A stretch of DNA of 34,539 nt from an uncultured Lachnospiraceae bacterium (GCA_902761665.1 CACWLA010000019.1:1-34539), one strand, 5' to 3'. Shown: positions 1-7,921, counted from the first letter of the stretch. Program-made: numbers and translations. Notes: generated from the letters alone by a model not told the origin.

Positions 1-71
1 AATCCTAAAACGCGGAAAAGGAAAGTCCCATCACGGCGCTTAATTCCGCACAATTCCAAGCGTTTTGATTA

Positions 72-90
72 TGCGGAACTAACTTCCGCA
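72..90. promoter_or_regulatory. Perfect inverted repeat upstream of the radical SAM gene
   Basis: TGCGGAA and TTCCGCA are separated by CTAAC, and a further TTCCGCA copy lies at 44-50. A wider CTTAATT/AATTAAG pair (39-45 and 90-96) encloses the region. It sits 34-52 bases before the start codon at 124, so it may be an operator or a leader hairpin. No T-tract follows, so it is not a typical terminator. No promoter was recognised with confidence around it. Confidence 0.4.
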
Positions 91-123
91 ATTAAGTTCA
101 AACATCGACAGGAAACACTCACG

Positions 124-1002
124 ATGCACTATGTACAGGCAAAAGGAATACTGACCGGAAGCGGCGGCCGCTGCGGGATGAACATTTACCGCGGATGCAG
201 CCACGGCTGCATTTACTGTGACAGCCGGAGCCGCTGCTATCAGTTCACGCATCCCTTCGAAGACATCGAAGTGAAGCAGAATGCGCCGGAGCTGCTGGAA
301 AGGGCGCTGCGCGGCAAAAGAAAAAAGTGCATGATCGGGACCGGGGCGATGTCAGATCCTTACATGCACTGCGAAGAGCAGCTGCGGCTCACGCGAAGGT
401 GCCTGGAGATCATCCGGAACTACGGCTTCGGCGCGGCCGTCCAGACCAAGTCGGACCGCATCCTGCAGGACATCGATCTGCTGGACGAGATCAACCGCAG
501 CGCGAAATGCGTGGTGCAGATGACGCTGACGACCTGGGACGACAGGCTCTGCGGCATTTTGGAGCCGAACGTCTGCCGTACGAAGCGCCGGATCGAAGTC
601 CTTGAGGAGATGCAGAAACGCGGCATCCCGACCGTCGTCTGGCTCACGCCGATCCTGCCGTTCATCAACGACACCGAAGAAAACGTCACGGCCATCCTGA
701 ACGAATGCGTCCGCGTGGGTGTTAAGGGCGTCATCGATTTCGGGATGGGGCTGACCCTCCGGGACGGCGACCGGGAGTATTATTACGCAGCGCTGGATAA
801 GCACTTCCCGGGGATGAAAGAGCGCTACGTCCGCCGCTACGGCAATGCCTACGTTCTGCCGAGCCCGAATGCCGAGAAACTGACGGAGATCTTCCGGAGG
901 ATCTGCGGGGAAAACGGCATCCTGTCAACACCGGAGGCGTGCTTCAGCTACCTGAACGAACTGCCGGAAAAATATCCGCAGATGAGTTTGTTTGATCCGT
1001 AA
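124..1002 (+). CDS. SPL-family radical SAM protein
   Basis: This 292-residue protein belongs to the spore-photoproduct-lyase-like radical SAM group. These are cytosolic enzymes that use a 4Fe-4S cluster and S-adenosylmethionine; the substrate here is unknown. The cluster motif is C25-x3-C29-x2-C32 inside RGCSHGCIYCDSRSRCY. The barrel follows, with TKSDRIL, a TLTTWDD strand, ILEPNV and a TPILP strand. The sporulation enzyme itself is usually about 340 residues, so this is probably one of its many uncharacterised relatives rather than true SplB. AGGAAA at 110-115, 8 bases before the ATG, supports the start. The next gene starts 15 bases after the stop, so the two are almost certainly co-transcribed. 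Family assignment is firm; the function is not known. Confidence 0.85.
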   Translation: MHYVQAKGILTGSGGRCGMNIYRGCSHGCIYCDSRSRCYQFTHPFEDIEVKQNAPELLERALRGKRKKCMIGTGAMSDPYMHCEEQLRLTRRCLEIIRNYGFGAAVQTKSDRILQDIDLLDEINRSAKCVVQMTLTTWDDRLCGILEPNVCRTKRRIEVLEEMQKRGIPTVVWLTPILPFINDTEENVTAILNECVRVGVKGVIDFGMGLTLRDGDREYYYAALDKHFPGMKERYVRRYGNAYVLPSPNAEKLTEIFRRICGENGILSTPEACFSYLNELPEKYPQMSLFDP

Positions 1003-1017
1003 GGAAAGTGAGACTGC

Positions 1018-1953
1018 ATGATCATCAATACCGGACAGAGAACGGATATCCCGGCCTTCTATGCCGAATGGTTTGCAAACCGGCTGAAAGAAGGTTTTGT
1101 CTGCGTGCGCAATCCCTACGATCCGCATCAGGTCAGCCGCTACCGCCTTGATCCGTCCGTCGTGGACGTGATCGGTTTCTGCACCAAGAATCCTGCCCCG
1201 ATGTTTCCTTACATGGACCTTCTGAAAGACTACGGCCAGTACTGGTTCGTCACCATTACGCCCTACGGACGGGACATCGAGCCGAACGTCCCGGACAAGC
1301 ACCGCCTGCTGGACGATTTCCGGCGGCTTTCGGATACGGTCGGCGTGAATGCCGTCGGCTGGCGGTATGATCCCATCTTTCTTTCGGAGCGCTATTCGGC
1401 CGAGTACCATCTCCGCGCCTTTGAACGGATCGCAGCGGCATTAGAGGGGTTTACAGAGACCTCCGTCATCAGTTTCATCGACCTCTACCCGAAGGTCCGG
1501 CGGAACTTTCCGGAAGCCCGGGAAGTCGCAAAGGACGAACGCCTGTCGCTCGGCAAAGAACTGATCAGCATCGCTGCCGCGCACGGGATGACGGTAAAGC
1601 CCTGTGCGGAGGGTGACGAGCTTTCCGCCTTCGGCGCCGACTGCGGCGGATGCATGCGGCTCAGCGATTATGAAAAAGCCATCGGCCGGCGCCTGAACGC
1701 CCCGAAAAGAAAGGGCGCACGGGCAGAATGCGCCTGCTATCTTGCCTGCGACATCGGCGCATACAATACCTGCCGGCACCTGTGCCGCTATTGCTACGCC
1801 AACGCGGAGCCGGCCGCCGTGAAGGCGCAGAGCCGGCTGCACGACCCGGCTTCGCCCTTCCTCATCGGCACTTACCGGGAAGGCGACGTCATCCATGACG
1901 TCCCGCAGAAATCGTGGATCGACGGGCAGATGATCCTGGATCTGGAGGCGTAA
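1018..1953 (+). CDS. DUF1848 protein with C-terminal CxxxCxxC motif
   Basis: The protein has 311 residues and matches the DUF1848 family by memory of its conserved segments: TKNPAPM, FVTITPYG, IEPNVP, WRYDPI and DIGAYNTC. Near its C-terminus it carries C252-x3-C256-x2-C259 (CRHLCRYCYAN), a radical-SAM-like cluster motif, plus extra cysteines at 209, 212, 238, 240 and 244. The middle segments resemble those of the upstream radical SAM protein in the same order, but there the cysteine motif is N-terminal. An iron-sulfur enzyme is a reasonable inference; no reaction is known to me. AAGGAAAG at 1001-1008 supports the start. It lies in an operon with its neighbours. Confidence 0.82.
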   Translation: MIINTGQRTDIPAFYAEWFANRLKEGFVCVRNPYDPHQVSRYRLDPSVVDVIGFCTKNPAPMFPYMDLLKDYGQYWFVTITPYGRDIEPNVPDKHRLLDDFRRLSDTVGVNAVGWRYDPIFLSERYSAEYHLRAFERIAAALEGFTETSVISFIDLYPKVRRNFPEAREVAKDERLSLGKELISIAAAHGMTVKPCAEGDELSAFGADCGGCMRLSDYEKAIGRRLNAPKRKGARAECACYLACDIGAYNTCRHLCRYCYANAEPAAVKAQSRLHDPASPFLIGTYREGDVIHDVPQKSWIDGQMILDLEA

Positions 1954-1999
1954 GAAGCGCCGGCACCGGAGCAGAAACACGGAAAGGAGGGCGTTCGGT

Positions 2000-2533
2000 A
2001 TGAACCAGCAGGGTGATTACGGCCTCTGGCAGTGCAGCAAGCCCTGTCATTACAAGACCTATGACAATGAAGAGACCGTGCGCAAGATGGTCCTTGCCCA
2101 GGGCTTTGCCATCGCGGAGGACGGCACGCTGACGGTTCCGGAAGGTGCAGCCCTCAAAATGACGGTCCCTTCGGAGCTCGTTCCGCACTGCCCGGTCTGC
2201 AGTGAGCCGATGAGCATGAACCTCCGGGCAGACGATACGTTCGTGGAGGATGAAGGCTGGCATATGGCGTCTGCGGCCTACGCTGATTTTCTCAGGCGGC
2301 ATGAAGGGCTGCACGTCCTCTTTCTGGAGATCGGCGTCGGGATGAACACCCCGGTGATCATCAAATATCCCTTCTGGCAGATGACCGCCGGCAATCCCCG
2401 GGCTGTCTATGCCTGCCTGAATTACGACGACGCTTACTGCCCGGCGCAGATCGCAGAGCGCTCGATCTGCATCGGCGGTGACAGCGGGGAAGTGATCCGC
2501 CGGCTCCTGCAGGACATAAAGAAACTTGAATGA
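2000..2533 (+). pseudogene. C-terminal part of a macrodomain-type sirtuin (SirTM)
   Basis: The 177 residues match the C-terminal part of class M sirtuins, NAD-dependent protein deacylases or ADP-ribosyltransferases usually near 280-300 residues long. Visible parts are the zinc site C12/C16 and C64/C67, the stretch MNLRADDTFVEDEGWH, and the distal NAD-fold segment GVGMNTP with YPFWQMT. The N-terminal Rossmann part with the glycine-rich NAD loop is absent, and the bases between the previous stop (1953) and 2000 do not encode it in this frame. Yet a perfect AAAGGAGG (1983-1990) precedes the ATG by 9 bases, and the reading frame is undamaged. It is either a decaying remnant or a shortened protein that is still made. 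Enzyme activity is unlikely. It was filed as a pseudogene because of the missing half; a short functional gene is the alternative. Confidence 0.65.
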
Positions 2534-2554
2534 TCCCGCCTGCAGGTGTATGAT
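2526..2554 (+). promoter_or_regulatory. Predicted sigma-A promoter of ktrBA
   Basis: TTGAAT (2526-2531) and TATGAT (2549-2554) are separated by exactly 17 bases. The -35 box overlaps the end of the sirtuin fragment. The transcript would begin near 2561, which excludes the ATG at 2546 as the ktrB start. Confidence 0.65.
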
Positions 2555-2614
2555 AGGGTGCAAGAGGTTTTGCAGGCACTTTCAGTCAGTTGTTTTTGTG
2601 CGATGGCGGTTTTT

Positions 2615-4003
2615 ATGAAAAAGCACGATAAACAAGTTTTCAAAACGACACACTATTCGACAGTCAGGATCATCATGCTGACGTTTCTTGCCGTCATCAT
2701 GCTCGGCACCATGCTGCTGATGCTTCCGTTTTCCACGGCATCAGGGGAGTGGTGCCCTTTGCTTACGGCGCTTTTTACGGCAGCGACCAGCGTCTGCGTG
2801 ACCGGCCTTGTCGTCGTGGAGACGGCTTCGTACTGGAGTTTCTTCGGGAAACTCGTGATCCTCCTGCTGATCCAGATCGGCGGTCTCAGCATCGTGACCC
2901 TGTGGGCCAGAATGATGATGCTCCTCCGCAGGCGCTTCAGCCTCCGCTTTCACATGCTGCTCCGTGACTACTACAACATGGACAGCCTGTCGGGCATTTT
3001 CCGCTTCATGAAGAGAGCCCTGAAGGGGACGCTCATCGCCGAGGGCGCCGGCGCCGCTTTGTACGGCTTCGTCCTCATCCCGCGGCACGGTTTTCTGAAA
3101 GGCCTGTGGCTTTCGGTCTTCACCTCCGTTTCCGCGTTCTGCAACGCCGGCATCGACATTTTCGGGCCGGACAGCATGGTTCCTTTCCGGAGCGACCTTC
3201 CCATGAACCTCATCACCATGCTGCTGATCGTTCTGGGCGGCCTGGGCTTTTTCGTCTGGTTTGACGCTGCGGAGGCGTTCCGCGAATGTCTGAAGAAAAA
3301 GATCGGGATCCGGGGCTTCTTCAGCAGGCTCCACGAGCACACGAAGCTCGTTCTCACGGTCACACTCATCCTCATCCTTTCCGGAACCTTCCTCGTTTAC
3401 GTCGGGGAATGCCGCAATCCGGCTTCTGTCGGCGGCATGCGTTTCGGCGAGGGGATCCTCGCCAGCCTCTTCCAGTCGGTCACCTTCAGAACGGCCGGCT
3501 TTTCAACCATGCCGCAGCAGGATCTTACCCCGTTCACCTGCTTTGTCGGTCTGTTTTACATGATGATCGGCGGCTCGCCCGCCGGGACGGCCGGCGGCAT
3601 CAAAACCGTCACGGCAGCCATTCTCATCGTCAGCGCCGTTTCCTATGTCCGGCAGAAGAACGAAACGGTCGTCTTCGGGAGGACGGTCTCGCACCAGCTG
3701 ATCGCAAGGGCGATCGCCATCACGCTCGTCAGCACCTGCATGACCGCTCTTTTCATCGGGCTGCTGCTCCTGACGAACGACGTGCCGTTCCTCTCCGCCG
3801 TCTACGAAGTCTTCAGCGCGACGGGAACGGTCGGCCTGTCAAGAGCATTGACGCCGTCGTTAAACCCGGCGGGACAGCTGATCATCATACTTGCCATGTA
3901 CAGCGGAAGGATCGCACCGATCTCAATGCTGATGTTTTTCATCACGGGAACCGGAAACGGAGATGCGCTCCGCTATCCGGAAGGAAGGTTCCTGATGGGA
4001 TGA
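2615..4003 (+). CDS. ktrB: Potassium uptake channel subunit KtrB/TrkH
   Basis: This is the membrane pore of a Ktr-type potassium (sodium-coupled) uptake system. With the start at 2615 it has 462 residues, close to the usual size. Four MPM repeats are visible through their filter loops: TSVCVTG (58-64), SAFCNAG (173-179), TAGFST (293-298) and SATGTVGLS (401-409). The glycine-rich gating loop GGSPAGTAGGIKT is at 319-331. The reading frame is open from 2546, but the predicted transcript starts near 2561, so 2615 (or 2603) is the likely start; the ribosome site is weak (GGCGG). The ktrA gene follows 54 bases later, and the two products form a complex. Start choice is the main uncertainty. Confidence 0.9.
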   Translation: MKKHDKQVFKTTHYSTVRIIMLTFLAVIMLGTMLLMLPFSTASGEWCPLLTALFTAATSVCVTGLVVVETASYWSFFGKLVILLLIQIGGLSIVTLWARMMMLLRRRFSLRFHMLLRDYYNMDSLSGIFRFMKRALKGTLIAEGAGAALYGFVLIPRHGFLKGLWLSVFTSVSAFCNAGIDIFGPDSMVPFRSDLPMNLITMLLIVLGGLGFFVWFDAAEAFRECLKKKIGIRGFFSRLHEHTKLVLTVTLILILSGTFLVYVGECRNPASVGGMRFGEGILASLFQSVTFRTAGFSTMPQQDLTPFTCFVGLFYMMIGGSPAGTAGGIKTVTAAILIVSAVSYVRQKNETVVFGRTVSHQLIARAIAITLVSTCMTALFIGLLLLTNDVPFLSAVYEVFSATGTVGLSRALTPSLNPAGQLIIILAMYSGRIAPISMLMFFITGTGNGDALRYPEGRFLMG

Positions 4004-4057
4004 CGGAACCAGGAAGCGCGGCAGCAGGACGCTCCGCGGGCAGAAAGGAATGACGAA

Positions 4058-4708
4058 ATGAAACAGAAAGCGTTTGCCGTCCTCGGGCTTGGAAGCTTCG
4101 GCATGGGCGCAGCGAATGAACTGACGGAAAGAGGCGCCGAAGTCCTGGTCGTTGACCGGAACGAGCGCCTGATCGAAGAAAACGCGAAACGCTTCACGCA
4201 GGCCGTCATCGCAGACCTGACGGATCCCGATGCCATCGGGCAGCTCGGCCTCGGCAGCATGGACGCCGTCATCGTCGACATGTCGCAGGACCTGGAAGCA
4301 AGCATCATGTGCGTCATGGTCGCTAAGGAAAAGGGCGTCCACAGAGTCATTGCCAAGGCGGAAAACAAGAGAAAAAGCGATATTCTGAAAAAAGTCGGGG
4401 CCGACCAGATCGTCTTTCCCGAGCAGGAAAGCGGCACCCGCACGGCATTTCAGCTGATGTTTCCCGACATCCTGCGCTTCTTTGACCTCTCGAGCGACCT
4501 GGTCATCGTGGAGATGCAGCCGCGCGAAGAATGGTGCGGCAGGACCCTTCTCGAACTGGAACTCCGGAAAAAGCACGGGATCAACGTCATTGCCTTCCGA
4601 AGGGGCGATAAAGTATACGACGTCCGCAGCGAGTCCGACATGATCCAAAGCGGCGAATCGATGCTGATCGTCATGACGAAAGATAATCTCGAAACGCTTG
4701 AGGTATGA
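4058..4708 (+). CDS. ktrA: Potassium uptake regulatory subunit KtrA (RCK domain)
   Basis: The 216-residue soluble protein forms the cytoplasmic gating ring on KtrB and binds nucleotides. The N-terminal RCK/Rossmann domain shows GLGSFG (10-15) and the acidic residue D33 at the end of the second strand, where the nucleotide ribose binds. A C-terminal RCK_C domain (about 133-216) follows, the region that binds cyclic di-AMP in some Firmicutes relatives; whether it does here cannot be seen. AAAGGA at 4044-4049 fits the ATG at 4058. It is expressed with ktrB. No terminator was found in the 36 bases between its stop and the next promoter. Confidence 0.93.
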   Translation: MKQKAFAVLGLGSFGMGAANELTERGAEVLVVDRNERLIEENAKRFTQAVIADLTDPDAIGQLGLGSMDAVIVDMSQDLEASIMCVMVAKEKGVHRVIAKAENKRKSDILKKVGADQIVFPEQESGTRTAFQLMFPDILRFFDLSSDLVIVEMQPREEWCGRTLLELELRKKHGINVIAFRRGDKVYDVRSESDMIQSGESMLIVMTKDNLETLEV

Positions 4709-4744
4709 GCCGAACGGCTTCCGTGCCGGCGCGTAAAGAAAGGC

Positions 4745-4773
4745 TTGATTTTCTTCTCCGGGGCGGTTATGAT
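4745..4773 (+). promoter_or_regulatory. Predicted promoter of the HMA-ZIP operon
   Basis: TTGATT (4745-4750) and TATGAT (4768-4773) have a 17-base spacer. The predicted transcription start (about 4780) coincides with the first base of the palindrome that follows. Confidence 0.7.
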
Positions 4774-4779
4774 ATCTTA

Positions 4780-4801
4780 GCGGTTAGTCGATGCTAACCG
4801 C
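4780..4801. promoter_or_regulatory. Palindromic operator candidate at the metal-transport operon start
   Basis: GCGGTTAG and CTAACCGC form a perfect 8-base inverted repeat around TCGATG. The TTAG...CTAA core resembles sites of DtxR/MntR-type metal repressors; that is an inference from memory. Its position on the transcription start suits repression. A leader hairpin is the alternative. Confidence 0.6.
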
Positions 4802-4830
4802 AAGAAAGCAAAACCCCGGAGGATGAAACC

Positions 4831-5085
4831 ATGGTCAGAACGGTTCTGAAAATAGACGGCATGATGTGCGGGATGTGCGAAGCCCACATCTGCGATACGA
4901 TTCGGAAGGCAGTGCCTTCCGCAAAGAAAGTCTCGGCTTCCCGCAGCAAAAAAGAGGCTTCGTTCCTTACGGAAGAAGCTGTGGATGCGAATGCGCTGAA
5001 GGCTGCGGTCGACGCGACCGGCTATGAATGTCTCGGCATCGAATCGGCACCTTACGAAAAGAAAGGGTTGTTCGGAAGGAAATGA
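4831..5085 (+). CDS. Heavy-metal-associated (HMA) domain protein
   Basis: This 84-residue, single-domain protein has the HMA ferredoxin-like fold, with the metal-binding motif GMMCGMC giving C13 and C16. Such domains bind Cu(I), Zn(II) or similar soft metals and hand them to transporters. Here it is free-standing rather than fused to a P-type ATPase. GGAGGA at 4818-4823 supports the start. The stop codon overlaps the start of the ZIP gene (ATGA at 5082-5085), so translation is coupled and the protein probably works with that transporter. The tail KKGLFGRK is basic. The metal is unknown; copper chaperone is the usual label, but the ZIP partner points equally to zinc, manganese or iron. Confidence 0.85.
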   Translation: MVRTVLKIDGMMCGMCEAHICDTIRKAVPSAKKVSASRSKKEASFLTEEAVDANALKAAVDATGYECLGIESAPYEKKGLFGRK

Positions 5086-5870
5086 GAACGGTCATCTGGG
5101 GGCTGCTGATCCCCTTCATTGGCACTGCGGCCGGCGCCGCCTGCGTGTTTTTCCTGAAGAAGGATCTTCGGGCAGGCGTGCAGCGCGCTCTGACCGGCTT
5201 CGCGGCAGGCGTCATGGTGGCGGCGTCCATCTGGAGCCTCATCGTTCCGGCGATCGACCAGTCGGCGGACAAGGGCCGTTTAGCCTTCCTGCCGGCCTTC
5301 ATTGGCTTCTGGCTGGGCATCCTCTTCCTCCTGCTGCTGGACCACGTCATCCCGCATCTGCACCGGCGCATCGATCAGGCGGACCAGACCGAAGGCCCGA
5401 AAGCGAAACTGGACCGGACGGTCATGATGGTCCTTGCCGTCACGCTCCACAACATCCCCGAAGGGATGGCCGTCGGCGTGGTCTACGCCGGACTCCTCGC
5501 GGGTACGGCCAACATTACGGCAGGCGCGGCGCTTGCCCTGGCCCTCGGCATTGCCATCCAGAACTTCCCGGAAGGCGCGATCATCTCCATGCCGCTCTTC
5601 GCGGAGGGCAAAAGCAAGCGGAAGGCCTTCCGGCTGGGCGTGCTGTCAGGCGCCGTAGAGCCGCTTTTCGGAGGTCTGACGGTGCTGATCGCCGGGCTCG
5701 TCGTCCCCGCGATGCCCTATCTTCTCTCTTTCGCGGCCGGCGCCATGCTCTACGTAGTCGTGGAGGAACTGATCCCGGAGATGTCGGCCGGCGAGCACTC
5801 CAACATCGGCGTCATATTCTTTGCCGTCGGCTTCAGCCTGATGATGGCGTTAGACGTGGCGCTGGGATAG
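5082..5870 (+). CDS. ZIP-family metal transporter
   Basis: A 262-residue integral membrane protein of the ZIP family (GufA/ZupT-like), which moves divalent metals such as Zn, Mn or Fe into the cytosol. The binuclear metal site is seen as HNIPEG (123-128) in the fourth helix and QNFPEG (160-165) in the fifth, with a Gln where many relatives have His. A charged and histidine-bearing loop (HVIPHLHRRID and on) lies between the third and fourth helices. The reading frame is open from 5028, but the ATG at 5082 overlaps the HMA stop and gives the normal length, so 5082 was chosen. The purine-rich GGAAGGA lies unusually close to this ATG, consistent with translational coupling. Confidence 0.9.
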   Translation: MRTVIWGLLIPFIGTAAGAACVFFLKKDLRAGVQRALTGFAAGVMVAASIWSLIVPAIDQSADKGRLAFLPAFIGFWLGILFLLLLDHVIPHLHRRIDQADQTEGPKAKLDRTVMMVLAVTLHNIPEGMAVGVVYAGLLAGTANITAGAALALALGIAIQNFPEGAIISMPLFAEGKSKRKAFRLGVLSGAVEPLFGGLTVLIAGLVVPAMPYLLSFAAGAMLYVVVEELIPEMSAGEHSNIGVIFFAVGFSLMMALDVALG

Positions 5871-5902
5871 CATCTTCTTCAGTTCGGACCGTCCGCAGTC
5901 AA

Positions 5903-5938
5903 AAACCGCGGTGCTGCTTTTCGGCGGTACCGCGGTTT
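5903..5938. terminator. Bidirectional terminator between convergent genes
   Basis: AAACCGCGGT (5903-5912) pairs perfectly with ACCGCGGTTT (5929-5938). It lies between the converging ZIP and AlkD-like genes. The T-run is better on the minus strand (from 5905 down to 5901) than on the plus strand. Confidence 0.75.
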
Positions 5939-5943
5939 GCTGT

Positions 5944-6615
5944 TTATCTGAGGCTTCGTAAATATTCTTTATGTTCCTCCGTTACCCGGAAGCTTTCCAC
6001 TGCCTTCTGAATGGCTTTCCGATGCACCCATTCGTCCAGGCGCCGCTCCTCAAAGTACGGGATGACTTCGTCGTAACGCTTCGCGAGCGCCGTCGCGAAA
6101 TACCACGCGACCATCATCTTCAGGTAATAATCATCCCCTTTTTTGCCGGCGACAAGCGCCGGATATTCCAGCTTGAAATCGTCTCCGAGAAACTCGTTCA
6201 TCAGCATGCGGATCCCAAACCTGGCCGTGTAAACATGGTCTGACGAGATCCATTTTTTGATGTACGGCAGCAGTTTCTCATGGTTCTTCCGGAACGCCGC
6301 GGGCGTTGCCTGGTCCGATACCGGCCAGCAGTCGACGTAAGGAAGAAAATCCTCCGCAGCCCGGACGCAGGCATCAAAGTCCCTGATCATCGCGATCACG
6401 AAAAAGTGGATGAGGTTCTCCTCGTAGTACCGGTGCGGGAGGCTCCCGAGGAACGCATCCCTGTCCGTGCCCTGAAACACTTCCTTCGCGATCTTCCGCA
6501 TCTCGGGCGTGCGCACGCCGATGACCGTCTCCGGCGGAATGTTCGGGACCAGTTTTACCTGAAAATCCCGGTACGCGTCATCTTTTACGGCAATGAGTCT
6601 GTCATATAAGGTCAT
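5944..6615 (-). CDS. AlkD-like DNA alkylation repair protein
   Basis: This 223-residue protein resembles AlkD, a HEAT-repeat DNA glycosylase that removes bulky or positively charged alkylated purines. Family landmarks are VIGVRTPEMRKIAKE near the N-terminus, the DCWPVSDQ segment carrying the Trp/Asp pair of the active-site cleft, and MMVAWYFATALAKRY in the later helices. The frame extends upstream to 6657, but GGAGG at 6624-6628, 8 bases before the ATG at 6615, fixes the start. It follows the aldo/keto reductase gene by 22 bases and is probably co-transcribed with it. Many such short Firmicutes homologues have not been tested for activity. Confidence 0.82.
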   Translation of the reverse strand: MTLYDRLIAVKDDAYRDFQVKLVPNIPPETVIGVRTPEMRKIAKEVFQGTDRDAFLGSLPHRYYEENLIHFFVIAMIRDFDACVRAAEDFLPYVDCWPVSDQATPAAFRKNHEKLLPYIKKWISSDHVYTARFGIRMLMNEFLGDDFKLEYPALVAGKKGDDYYLKMMVAWYFATALAKRYDEVIPYFEERRLDEWVHRKAIQKAVESFRVTEEHKEYLRSLR

Positions 6616-6637
6616 TTCATGCACCTCCGGCGGCTTT

Positions 6638-7846
6638 TCATTTTCCCTGCGCCGCACTCTTTCGTGCCTTCCGGAACATGAATTTCCGAACCACGTTTAT
6701 CCCGATCTTATACGGCAGCGGACGCAGCGTCTTGTCTGCCTCCTTCAGTTTCTCGCGGATCGGCAGCTGCTGCGGGCAGTGCGCCTCGCATTTGCCGCAG
6801 CCAACGCATTGGGAGGCGAAAGCCGGCTCCTTCGTGAGGCCGACGGTCTGGGCGTACTGGAAGCGGCCCTGCTTCGGCGATTCGATGAACATGGTGTTGT
6901 AGCAAAGGAAGGTGCCCGGGATGTCCACGCCCTTCGGGCAGGGCATGCAGTAGCGGCAGCCGGTGCAGCCCACCTTGTCCTTCCTGCGGATCTCTTCCGT
7001 AACGCGCTTCAGGATCTCCCTGTCCTCCGCGGTAAACTCACCGGCTCCCGCCTCCGAGGCGACGCGGCAGTTCTCGCGCACCATATCCATCGAATTCATG
7101 CCGGAAAGGACCACGGTCACCTCCGGCTGATCGAAAAGCCAGCGGAAACTCCATTCCGCCGCCGACCAGTTCCGGCCGCTTCCCCGCATGATCTCCTTTG
7201 CGCTTTCGGGCAGCATGCCGACCAGTTTTCCGCCGCGCAGAGGCTCCATGATGACGACCGGAACGCCTTTTTCCGCTGCCGCTTTCAAACCCGCGGCGCC
7301 AGCCTGGGAGTATTCGTCAAAGTAATTGTACTGGATCTGGCAGATGTCCCAGTCGTAATCGTTCAGGATCCGGATGAATCCGTCCGAATTGCCGTGGTAG
7401 GAAAAGCCCACGTTCCGGATCGCACCGTTCTTCTTTTTTTCGTCCAGCCAGGCGATCGCGCCGACAGCTTTCAGCTTTTCCCACATGGCGATGTCCGTCA
7501 GATGGTGCATCAGATAGTAGTCGACGTGGTCGGTGCGAAGTCTGGCCAGTTCCTCGCCGAAGTAGCGGTCGAGCGCCGCCCGGCTTCCCACAAGATACTG
7601 CGGGAGCTTCGTGGCAACGTTCACCTTGTCACGGATCCCGTTTTTCTCCAGGATCTCGCCGAGCGCCGCTTCACTTCCCCCGTAAACATACGCGGTATCA
7701 AAATAGTTGATGCCGGCATGATAAGCCTCCATGATCTCTCTTTCGGTCTCTTCCATGTCGATGGCCGCGCCCTTCTTGGGGAAACGCATGCATCCAAAAC
7801 CGAGAACGGACAGTTGATTGCCTGCTTTGTCTTTTCTGTACTGCAT
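6638..7846 (-). CDS. Aldo/keto reductase with C-terminal ferredoxin domain
   Basis: The 402-residue protein joins an NAD(P)-dependent aldo/keto reductase barrel to a two-cluster 4Fe-4S domain, a layout common in anaerobes. Tetrad residues appear as D50, Y55, K80 and H114. The C-terminal cysteines form C294-x2-C297-x2-C300-x2-C303 and C347-x2-C350-x2-C353-x3-C357. Electrons may thus flow between a nucleotide and ferredoxin-like carriers; the substrate is unknown. The frame is open to 7921, but the promoter at 7893-7921 and AGGAGG just upstream of 7846 place the start at 7846 (MQYRKDKAG). Confidence 0.88.
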   Translation of the reverse strand: MQYRKDKAGNQLSVLGFGCMRFPKKGAAIDMEETEREIMEAYHAGINYFDTAYVYGGSEAALGEILEKNGIRDKVNVATKLPQYLVGSRAALDRYFGEELARLRTDHVDYYLMHHLTDIAMWEKLKAVGAIAWLDEKKKNGAIRNVGFSYHGNSDGFIRILNDYDWDICQIQYNYFDEYSQAGAAGLKAAAEKGVPVVIMEPLRGGKLVGMLPESAKEIMRGSGRNWSAAEWSFRWLFDQPEVTVVLSGMNSMDMVRENCRVASEAGAGEFTAEDREILKRVTEEIRRKDKVGCTGCRYCMPCPKGVDIPGTFLCYNTMFIESPKQGRFQYAQTVGLTKEPAFASQCVGCGKCEAHCPQQLPIREKLKEADKTLRPLPYKIGINVVRKFMFRKARKSAAQGK

Positions 7847-7892
7847 CAAAGCACCTCCTAAAATGACCGGGAGCCGTCCCTGTTCATTATCC

Positions 7893-7921
7893 ATCTTAAT
7901 CGGCATTCTCTCCTCCGTCAA
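7893..7921 (-). promoter_or_regulatory. Predicted promoter of the aldo/keto reductase gene
   Basis: On the minus strand TTGACG (7916-7921) and TAAGAT (7893-7898) are 17 bases apart. It would transcribe the reductase and the AlkD-like gene with a leader of about 40 bases. Confidence 0.6.
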
